From the NCBI GenBank assembly GCA_946183385.1, contig CAMHBN010000125.1:1-6054 (forward strand): a stretch of DNA of 6,054 nt, written 5' to 3'. Below, one piece after another: positions 1 through 6,054 of this stretch; within the stretch, counting starts at the first letter, position 1; each line of letters opens with the position of its first letter. The DNA is from an uncultured Ruminococcus sp. GTDB taxonomy: Bacteria > Bacillota > Clostridia > Oscillospirales > Ruminococcaceae. The notes beneath the pieces were generated by a model. The model saw only the letters and a program-made list of their open reading frames with translations. It had not been told where the DNA came from and searched no databases. Both the position numbers and the translations under genes were made by a program.

Positions 1-48
1 TATGCAATGAGCGCCGTAAGACGTTCTGACAGAGATTGCCCGCTGCAG

Positions 49-56
49 AGAGGTGA
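49..56 (+). promoter_or_regulatory. Ribosome binding site that sets the start of the GGDEF gene
   Basis: AGAGGTGA lies four bases before the ATG at 61 and is a good Shine-Dalgarno match. It decides the start: the reading frame is open back to the window edge and has an earlier ATG at 7, but that ATG has no room for a visible ribosome binding site. The 18 residues it would add are charged and unlike the head of a membrane protein. I see no promoter in the 60 bases available. Confidence 0.75.
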
Positions 57-60
57 CCCT

Positions 61-1446
61 ATGAATACAGCCGAAAAAAAGATAAAGACAAGCAAGCGCA
101 ATACCGTGCTCGCGCTGGTAATGCTCCTGATGACGAATGTGCTCCTCAGCATTGCGCTGGTGGGTATTTCCAAGTACGCGCTCCGCGAGCAGATGAACCA
201 GCGTATGCTCGATATTGCCAATACCGCCGCGTATATGCTCAACGGCGACGAGCTCGGAGCCCTCACCGCCGAGGACGCAGGCACCGAGCCCTACGACAGG
301 GCGCTTGCGACGCTGCGTGCGTTTCAGGAGAATATACAGCTCGATTACATCTATGGCATAAGGGATATGGGCGACGGCACGTTCACGTTCACCATCGATC
401 CCGACCCCGATGACCCCGGCGAGTTCGGCGCTCCCATCGAGACTACCGACGCGCTCGTGAAGGCGTCGAAGGGCACTCCGAGCGTTGATATGGAATCGTA
501 TGAGGACGAGTGGGGGAGATTCTACTCCGCATACAGCCCTGTTTACGACTCTCAGGGCAATATTACGGGCATTGTAGGCGTTGACTTCAACGCCGAGTGG
601 TACGACGGCAAGCTCAATTCTATCAGGATGGTCGCGCTCGGTATCACAGCGGCGGCTCTCCTTGTCGGCGTGGGTATATCGCTGATAATGATGGTTCAGA
701 ACAGGAAGCGTTTTTCGGAGATGATGAAGACCATCGGCGAGCTCGATGCTGCAACTCAGCGCCTTGACACGGCTATCCTGCAAAGTCCGAAGAATAAGCT
801 CGGGCTGAACTCTGAGGGCGGGAATGCCGCTCTGAAGGCTATTTCCGAGGGCGAGAGCACGAAAAAGGCTGCCGGCAGCGAGTACGAGGAGCTCAGCTCG
901 AGCCTTACATCAGTGTACGGCAGACTGAAAAATTACGTCGAGTATATAGACTCCGAGGTCTACACCGACCACGTAACGGATACGGGCAATAAAGCAGCCT
1001 ACAAGCTCCGCGTCGGGAAGCTCGGCGAGACTATCGGGACTGGAAAGGCAAAGTTCACGGTAGCCTTCTTCGATATCAACGGGCTGAAAAAGGTCTATGC
1101 CGCCAAGGGCTATGAGGCGGGCGATGCGGTGATGTTCGAGTGTGCGCGGCTGATAAAGAAGCTCTTCGGCAGCGATAATGTATACCACGTTGCGGGAGAC
1201 GAATTCATCGTCATCACCGAGGGAGCAGCCCTCATTGATACGGAGATACTCCTTGCCAAGTTCGAGAGCGAGCTCAGGCACTACAATTCGGGCAGGGAAG
1301 GGGAGCATAGCCTCTCCGTAGCCAAGGGCGCGGCAGCCTACAAGCCGAACAAGACGAAGGACTTCCGACAGGTACTCGTTGAGGCAAAGGAAAAGTGCGA
1401 CAAGGACAAGGCTGAATACTACGAACGCAAAAATAAATCAAAATAA
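61..1446 (+). CDS. Membrane-anchored Cache-like sensor protein with a degenerate GGDEF domain
   Basis: The product is 461 residues from the ATG at 61. A basic head is followed by a membrane segment at about 15-36, an extracytoplasmic region at about 38-189, a second membrane segment at about 190-212, a charged linker to about 300, and a GGDEF domain from about 301 to the end. The outer region ends in a Cache/PAS-like signature, YSAYSPVYDSQGNITGIVGVD (residues 155-175), typical of ligand sensors. GGDEF domains normally make cyclic di-GMP from two GTP. Here the signature is AGDEF (378-382). The metal-binding Asp of FDIN is present (D338), and so is the Asp of the GxxxGD turn (D355), but the usual guanine-contacting Asn is Y346. 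The RxxD inhibitory site lacks its Arg (FGSD), and the terminal AD..MY..K motif is eroded to AKEKCDKDK. The domain may be weakly active, inactive, or a nucleotide-binding regulator. The family call is secure; catalytic activity is doubtful. It is followed after 10 bases by the M16C peptidase gene. Confidence 0.88.
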   Translation: MNTAEKKIKTSKRNTVLALVMLLMTNVLLSIALVGISKYALREQMNQRMLDIANTAAYMLNGDELGALTAEDAGTEPYDRALATLRAFQENIQLDYIYGIRDMGDGTFTFTIDPDPDDPGEFGAPIETTDALVKASKGTPSVDMESYEDEWGRFYSAYSPVYDSQGNITGIVGVDFNAEWYDGKLNSIRMVALGITAAALLVGVGISLIMMVQNRKRFSEMMKTIGELDAATQRLDTAILQSPKNKLGLNSEGGNAALKAISEGESTKKAAGSEYEELSSSLTSVYGRLKNYVEYIDSEVYTDHVTDTGNKAAYKLRVGKLGETIGTGKAKFTVAFFDINGLKKVYAAKGYEAGDAVMFECARLIKKLFGSDNVYHVAGDEFIVITEGAALIDTEILLAKFESELRHYNSGREGEHSLSVAKGAAAYKPNKTKDFRQVLVEAKEKCDKDKAEYYERKNKSK

Positions 1447-1450
1447 GGAG
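1445..1450 (+). promoter_or_regulatory. Ribosome binding site of the M16C peptidase gene
   Basis: AAGGAG overlaps the last two bases of the TAA stop of the upstream gene and stands six bases before the ATG at 1457. This fixes the peptidase start at 1457, although the frame stays open upstream to 1379. The overlap with the preceding stop also supports translation from a shared transcript. Confidence 0.85.
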
Positions 1451-1456
1451 AAATAC

Positions 1457-4324
1457 ATGAAGATAAACGATACTATCCACGGATTCACGGTAACAAGGAT
1501 ACGTCCCGCGGGAAGAGTTGCGGGCAATATGGTCGAAATGATACACGACAGGACGGGCGCACAGCTTGTGTGGCTCGACGACGGCGATGAGAACAAGGTC
1601 TTCTCCGTCAACTTCAAGACCCCGCCCACCGATGACACGGGCGTGTTCCACATCATCGAGCACTCGGTGCTCGGCGGCTCGGAGAACTATCCCGTCAAGG
1701 ACCCGTTCCTGTATATGCTGAAAAGCTCGATGAACACCTTCCTCAACGCGATGACCTTCCCCGACAAGACGATGTACCCCGTTTCGAGCCGCAACGACCG
1801 CGACTTCATGAACCTCATCGGGGTCTACCTCGACGGCGTGTTCAAGCCGCATATCGGCTCAGTGCCCGAGATATTCTATCAGGAGGGACACCACATCGAG
1901 TGGCGCTCGGAGGGCGATGAGCCTCTCTACAAGGGCGTCGTGTTCAATGAGATGAAGGGCGTCGAGTCCTCGATATACAACCGTATCGAGGAGGAGCTCA
2001 TGGCTATGCTCTATCCCGATACCTGCTACGGGTACGAATCGGGCGGAAAGCCTGCCGCTATCCCCGACCTTACCTACGAGCAGTTCGTTGATACATACAA
2101 GCGCCACTACCACCCGTCGAATTCGTACATCTACCTCGACGGCGCAGTTGATATCGAGGCAGTGCTCGCGCTTATCGACAGCTACATCTCGCAGTACGAA
2201 AAGAGCAGCGACACCATAGATATCCCCGTGCAGAAGCCCGTCGCGACCGCGGAGAAGTCGTGCTGTTACGAGATCGCTCCCGAGGAGGACGAGAAAGCTC
2301 ATACGCATATCGTGCTCGGCAAGGTCATGGCTTCGTGGGAAGATGTCAACAGAGGAAATGCTCTTGTCGTGCTCGGAGAGGCTCTTGCGGGCTCGAATGA
2401 GGCGCCGCTGAAGCGTGCTTTGCTCGATACGGGACTGTGTCTCGACGTCGAGCTCGGTATCGAGGACGGCATAGCCCAGCCCTACGGTGCACTGAAAATA
2501 TTCAACACCGATATGGAGCACGCGCCCGCACTGCTCGGAACTGTCCGCGAGACCGTGTCAAAGCTCGTCAATGAAGGTATCAGCCGCTCTGCTCTTGCCG
2601 CAGCTATCGACAGGTACGAGTTCCGCTCCAAGGAGCTTCAGGAGCCGCAGGGACTTATCCGCGGCATAATATGCCTGCAATCGTGGCTCTACGGCGGCGA
2701 CCCGCTGCTCGAACTCGACTGCGACAGCATCTTTGACTTCCTGCGCAGGCAGCTTGACACCGACTACTACGAGAAACTTCTTGCAGAGTGGCTCCTCGAC
2801 GAGAAGGGCGCTGTTACGCTGTATATGCTCCCGTCGCACACCTACGGCGACGAGCAGAAGAAAATAGAGCAGGAGCGCGTAAATGCGGAGCTGGCGGCAA
2901 TGTCCGAGGCTGAGAAGGAGGAACTGATAGAGCTCAACCGCAGGCTCGACGAGTGGCAGGCGACTCCCGATACGCCCGAGAATTTAGCCACTCTGCCGAC
3001 TCTGCCGCTCTCGGAGGTCAGTGAGCTCCCGCTCGAATTCAGGACTGAGAAGGCAGAGGAGGACGGTATCACCGTGCTGCGTCACCCTGCCCGTAATAAG
3101 GGAATATCCTCGGTCGCTCTGTACTTCGCGGCTGCGGACTTCACTCAGCGCGAGCTTGAGATGCTCGCCGTTATGACAGAGCTCATCTCAGAGCTCCCCA
3201 CCGAGAAATGCTCGGGCGAGGAGCTCCAGCAGCGTATCACGGGCACGCTCGGCAAGCTCGATATCTCCGCCGCTGTATTCGCCAAGGAGGGCTGTACCGA
3301 TGAATGCAGTCCCTGCCTCAAGGTGAAGGCGAGCTTCCTCGACCACAAGACCGACGACGCCCTCGCGCTCATCGGCGAGCTCCTCACCGAGACAGTCTAC
3401 GACAGCTCCGAGCAGATACGCGAGATACTGCTCCAGTGCGATGAGGATATGAAGCAGGACATCATCGCCAACGGTCACCGCATAGCTATGCGCCGCGCAA
3501 GGAGCGGTATGTCGGCGGAATCTGCGATGAACGAGCTCCTGTGCGGATATGAGGCGTACAGGTCGCTGCACGCGATAGCCAAGCCGTCCGACGACGAACT
3601 TGCGGGACTTATTGGCGAATTCAAGGCGATAGCTGCAAAGCTGTTCTGTAAGGCAAGGCTCACGGCGGGCACTGTTTCCGCGAGCGAGCTCACGCTCGGA
3701 GCTCTCGCGGCTAAGCTCCCCGACGGCGAGGCTCCCGCACGAACTGCGGCTGCGTTCAGGCTTGAAACTCCCGAAAATCAGGGCATTATCATTCCATCCG
3801 GTGTGTCCTATTCGGGCGCTGTGCTCCCGACCTACGAGACCGACAAGGCGCTGTGGAGCGTGCTTTCGACGATACTCTCCTACGAGTACCTGTGGAACGA
3901 GGTGCGCGTCAAGGGCGGAGCTTACGGAACGGGCTTCGGCGCGAACAATATGGGCGAGGCGGCATTCTACTCCTACCGCGACCCGTCACCCTCGGGAGCT
4001 ATCACCGCCTATGAGAACGCGGCGGAGTTCCTGCGGAGCTACTGCGCTGCGAAGCCAGATATCAGCTCGTACATAATCAGCAGTATCGCGCAGAAGGAGC
4101 CGCTGATGTCCGACAGCACCTACGGCTGCACCGCCGACGAGATATATTTCCGCGGCATTACCGAGGAGAGCCGCCGCGAGAATCGCAGGCGTATGCTCAC
4201 ATTCACGTCCGATGACCTGCTGAATGCGGCAGAGGCGCTCTCGGCTCTCGGACGCCGCTGTATCGTGGGCTCAGCCGAGGCGATCGAAGCCTGCGGCGAG
4301 GACTGCGTCACAAGCTCGATATAA
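1457..4324 (+). CDS. M16C family zinc metallopeptidase (PreP/insulinase type)
   Basis: The product is 955 residues, about the usual length for a complete single-chain M16C enzyme. These enzymes form a two-halved chamber that encloses and cuts unfolded peptides; plant and mitochondrial PreP degrades presequences. The inverted zinc motif HIIEH is at 65-69 (zinc ligands H65 and H69, catalytic E68), followed by the family block SVLGGSENYPVKDPF. The third ligand is E165 in VVFNEMKG, 100 residues after H65, the same spacing as H77/E177 of Arabidopsis PreP. Further on are the conserved GGKPAAIPDLTYEQF and YHPSN blocks. A charged helical stretch at about 465-520 matches the hinge joining the two halves. 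The C-terminal half carries RVKGGAYG with R817 and Y823, matching the substrate-binding Arg/Tyr pair of the family. No signal peptide or membrane segment is visible, so it probably acts in the cytoplasm on oligopeptides. It is likely co-transcribed with the GGDEF gene and ends at the terminator at 4425-4460. The exact substrate cannot be read from sequence. Confidence 0.96.
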   Translation: MKINDTIHGFTVTRIRPAGRVAGNMVEMIHDRTGAQLVWLDDGDENKVFSVNFKTPPTDDTGVFHIIEHSVLGGSENYPVKDPFLYMLKSSMNTFLNAMTFPDKTMYPVSSRNDRDFMNLIGVYLDGVFKPHIGSVPEIFYQEGHHIEWRSEGDEPLYKGVVFNEMKGVESSIYNRIEEELMAMLYPDTCYGYESGGKPAAIPDLTYEQFVDTYKRHYHPSNSYIYLDGAVDIEAVLALIDSYISQYEKSSDTIDIPVQKPVATAEKSCCYEIAPEEDEKAHTHIVLGKVMASWEDVNRGNALVVLGEALAGSNEAPLKRALLDTGLCLDVELGIEDGIAQPYGALKIFNTDMEHAPALLGTVRETVSKLVNEGISRSALAAAIDRYEFRSKELQEPQGLIRGIICLQSWLYGGDPLLELDCDSIFDFLRRQLDTDYYEKLLAEWLLDEKGAVTLYMLPSHTYGDEQKKIEQERVNAELAAMSEAEKEELIELNRRLDEWQATPDTPENLATLPTLPLSEVSELPLEFRTEKAEEDGITVLRHPARNKGISSVALYFAAADFTQRELEMLAVMTELISELPTEKCSGEELQQRITGTLGKLDISAAVFAKEGCTDECSPCLKVKASFLDHKTDDALALIGELLTETVYDSSEQIREILLQCDEDMKQDIIANGHRIAMRRARSGMSAESAMNELLCGYEAYRSLHAIAKPSDDELAGLIGEFKAIAAKLFCKARLTAGTVSASELTLGALAAKLPDGEAPARTAAAFRLETPENQGIIIPSGVSYSGAVLPTYETDKALWSVLSTILSYEYLWNEVRVKGGAYGTGFGANNMGEAAFYSYRDPSPSGAITAYENAAEFLRSYCAAKPDISSYIISSIAQKEPLMSDSTYGCTADEIYFRGITEESRRENRRRMLTFTSDDLLNAAEALSALGRRCIVGSAEAIEACGEDCVTSSI

Positions 4325-4424
4325 CAGTAACTCCCCCTCAAAAGGTATGATCGTAATATCCATACAGAAGTAATACGAGGACTTTGAACCCGTTTCTGCT
4401 GTAGAAAAAATAGGCATTTTTGGG
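4325..4424. other. Intergenic spacer between convergent genes, no gene seen
   Basis: This is the 3' untranslated stretch of the peptidase transcript. It holds only an 8-codon ATG frame at 4347 and a weak all-A/T hairpin (AAAAAT at 4406-4411 with ATTTTT at 4416-4421). Neither is supported as a feature. I see no RNA gene or repeat. Confidence 0.6.
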
Positions 4425-4460
4425 AGGCTGCGCAGGTTATTACGCAGCCTTTCTTCTTTT
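4425..4460 (+). terminator. Rho-independent terminator after the peptidase gene
   Basis: AGGCTGCG (4425-4432) and CGCAGCCT (4443-4450) form a perfect 8-bp GC-rich stem with a 10-base loop, followed by the T-rich tail TTCTTCTTTT (4451-4460). It lies about 100 bases after the peptidase stop and 8 bases before the end of the convergent gene. Read on the minus strand, the hairpin is followed by CCCAAAAATG with no T-run, so it looks directional for the plus-strand unit. It could still fold in the minus-strand transcript, 18 bases past that gene's stop. Confidence 0.85.
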
Positions 4461-4468
4461 ATCGCAGT

Positions 4469-6054
4469 TTACGACTGTTCGCTGAGAACTATCGAAACTC
4501 TGTTTTGTATATGCTTTGCGCAGTCCTCGGCGGACGCTTCGCCCGCGATGTAGCTGCCGAATTCCTCATAGAGTATGGGACTTATATTTTCGTCCCAGAT
4601 ACCGAGCCTGTCGCAGGACAGAACCGTCTCCTTTATGTAATCAGACTGTTCCGGCGAGAGATACGGTTTATAGGCGAATGAGTATCCGCTTACATTGCCG
4701 TGTACCTCGCGGTCGGTGTCATTAAGCGCTTTCACACGCTGCTCCCAGATATCTTCAAAAGCGTCCTTGTGAGTGAGATAGATCCGGCGCTCAGGATCCT
4801 CGGTCTGAACATCGTAGCTCAGCAAATAGTTTACAAATTCCCAGCCGCCCTGCTGACATTTGCCGCTCGTCAGCACGCAGTATTCGTCCTGCATATGGAA
4901 GGTGCCGCTGCGAGTGCTGTTTGGCAGTGCCACAAGGGTGATATCGTCAGCCGACATAGAGTGTGCAGCGCATGCATTTGTGAAGGATTCGATCATTCCT
5001 CCGTATCTTGCGTCAGCGAAGATAACCTTTTTATTTCCGAGCAGACTCATATTTTCAGTTCCGTCCAGTGCCAGCTGCTCGGCAGAGATATTTTCGTAGT
5101 AGCTGTCACCGTAGCTTCCGATATAGTTAGCATTCTTGCAGAACTCCAGCAGCTTTATGAATTCAGGAGAATCAAAGCTGCACTCTGCATTGTCATAGTC
5201 TACCCAGTCGTAGTAGTTCATACCGCAGATCCATGCAAAGCAATGCTCCGCATCGTCCATTGTGCCGTGCTCTGCAAGATACATACCGGGATGAGACGCC
5301 ACAAAATCGTAGAATTCATCATAGTTCCACTTTGCCTGCTCACGGCTGAGCACCTCGCGGTTAGCCATAAACAGGTCTGGACGGAAATACATACCCATTG
5401 AATACAGCTTGCCCTTGTACTTCATGCCGCTGACGATATTCGGCAGGAAGTCGTCCTCTGTCATGCCTCCGTACTTATCGTGGAGCTCGCCGAAGTCAGC
5501 TATTGCGCCGAGGTTGATATACCTTATCACCTCGCCGTGGTCGTAAGGGGCATAGACATCGGGCGAATCGTCCGCGAGAATATCCTTCCACAGGTCGTCC
5601 CTGTCAGAGGCGTATTCGCGGAATTCCACCTGATAGCTGTCATTGCAGCGTGCAAAATCAGTGCCTATACCGCGCAATTCAGTCGAAATGGTATCGTGAA
5701 CTCCCACAATGACTGTTTCCCGTTCCTCCTTGTAATCGTCCGGGCGTACAGTCAGCAGCGAGAGCGTGTCGGTATAAACAATGAACCTACCCTCGCCGAA
5801 GGGCAGCACTGCCAAAATATCGGTCGCTTTTATGTTCGAGGCGGAGAAGTCTGCGAGCATGACCTTGCCGCCGTCCGCGGTCATGCCGTATATCCCGTCG
5901 TCGAGTATCAGATATACCGGATACTGCTCGTCTCCCATAACAGGCGGACTCAGCATTGACGCGCCGGTCATATTGTCTGAAAGCTCTGATTCGGTCGGCT
6001 GGCGGAGCTTGTCAAGACTCAGAGCATAATTTGAAATGCTGTAGATGATACTGC
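4469..6054 (-). CDS. Family 1 extracellular solute-binding protein, 5' end cut by window edge
   Basis: The stop is at 4469-4471. The first in-window ATG is at 5971, but the frame stays open through the last base (a further 27 complete codons, including IYSISNYALSLDKL), and no clear ribosome binding site precedes 5971. The true start is therefore probably outside the window. Counting from the 5971 Met, residues about 86-500 look like a sugar-type ABC solute-binding protein. An opening strand, TVIVGVHD, is followed by FARCNDSYQVEFREY, then DDSPDVYAP (134-142), where these proteins have their PDV segment. GWEFVNYLLS (376-385) matches the usual W-F-L helix near the C-terminus, and EEFGSYIAGEASAEDCAKHI (469-488) followed by QNRVSIVLSEQ matches the closing helices seen in clostridial members. 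Such proteins capture oligosaccharides or other solutes outside the membrane and pass them to an ABC permease. Residues before about 85 are short beta-strand-like runs (YLILDDGIYGM, GRFIVYTDTLSLLTV) that are not part of the standard fold. A signal peptide or lipobox cannot be seen because the head is missing. No permease gene is in the window. The ligand is unknown. Confidence 0.87.
   Translation of the reverse strand, partial: SIIYSISNYALSLDKLRQPTESELSDNMTGASMLSPPVMGDEQYPVYLILDDGIYGMTADGGKVMLADFSASNIKATDILAVLPFGEGRFIVYTDTLSLLTVRPDDYKEERETVIVGVHDTISTELRGIGTDFARCNDSYQVEFREYASDRDDLWKDILADDSPDVYAPYDHGEVIRYINLGAIADFGELHDKYGGMTEDDFLPNIVSGMKYKGKLYSMGMYFRPDLFMANREVLSREQAKWNYDEFYDFVASHPGMYLAEHGTMDDAEHCFAWICGMNYYDWVDYDNAECSFDSPEFIKLLEFCKNANYIGSYGDSYYENISAEQLALDGTENMSLLGNKKVIFADARYGGMIESFTNACAAHSMSADDITLVALPNSTRSGTFHMQDEYCVLTSGKCQQGGWEFVNYLLSYDVQTEDPERRIYLTHKDAFEDIWEQRVKALNDTDREVHGNVSGYSFAYKPYLSPEQSDYIKETVLSCDRLGIWDENISPILYEEFGSYIAGEASAEDCAKHIQNRVSIVLSEQS

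Noticed and set aside
3..29. Possible tail of an upstream gene ending at TGA 27-29
   Set aside because: Only eight codons are visible and nothing in them is recognisable, so it cannot be told from a chance open frame.
7..60. Longer GGDEF protein starting at the ATG at 7
   Set aside because: The added residues are charged and lack membrane-protein character, there is no room for a visible ribosome binding site before position 7, and AGAGGTGA directly precedes the ATG at 61.
1859..2521. 220-codon open frame on the minus strand inside the peptidase gene
   Set aside because: It lies opposite the conserved catalytic half of the peptidase and its translation shows no recognisable domain. Long antisense frames are common in GC-rich, codon-biased genes.
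888..3720. Many copies of GAGCTC across the two plus-strand genes, resembling a dispersed motif
   Set aside because: Most copies fall in frame as Glu-Leu codons (GAG CTC), the favoured codons of these genes. This is codon bias combined with common dipeptides, not a DNA signal.
4347..4373. Eight-codon ATG frame in the spacer, preceded by AAAGG
   Set aside because: It is too short, and the purine run is only one base from the ATG, too close to act as a ribosome binding site.
4406..4421. A/T hairpin (AAAAAT, loop AGGC, ATTTTT)
   Set aside because: Six A-T pairs are too weak to call a terminator or regulatory element, and a much better hairpin lies just downstream.
4700..5401. 233-codon open frame on the plus strand opposite the solute-binding protein gene
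   Set aside because: It is an antisense shadow: no ribosome binding site, no family features, and the opposite strand encodes a clearly recognisable protein.

Overview
The window holds three protein genes and no sign of a mobile element, CRISPR array, tRNA or rRNA. The gene families, the solute-binding-protein style, the Shine-Dalgarno sites (AGAGGTGA, AAGGAG) and the moderately high GC content suggest a gut or rumen Clostridia, most like the Ruminococcus/Oscillospiraceae group. This is inferred from overall character and not from a marker gene.

Layout: 1-60 is leader sequence ending in a good ribosome binding site. 61-1446 (+) encodes a two-pass membrane protein with an extracytoplasmic Cache/PAS-like sensor region and a cytoplasmic GGDEF domain that looks degenerate. 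Ten bases later, 1457-4324 (+) encodes a full-length cytosolic M16C metallopeptidase of the presequence protease (PreP)/insulinase type, with every catalytic residue I looked for in place. The two genes are very likely co-transcribed. About 100 bases after the peptidase stop is a rho-independent terminator (4425-4460). On the other side, 4469-6054 (-) is a convergent gene for a family 1 extracellular solute-binding protein. Its 5' end is cut off by the window edge, and it carries extra beta-rich sequence ahead of the binding-protein fold.

Working together: the two plus-strand genes form a plausible transcription unit pairing a membrane sensor/GGDEF protein with an oligopeptide-degrading enzyme. 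Nothing in the sequence shows a functional link beyond their adjacency. The minus-strand gene is a separate unit, probably for binding or sensing an oligosaccharide or other solute at the cell surface. I found no convincing undescribed system. The points most worth a second look are the altered active site of the GGDEF domain, its pairing with the peptidase, and the N-terminal extension of the solute-binding protein.
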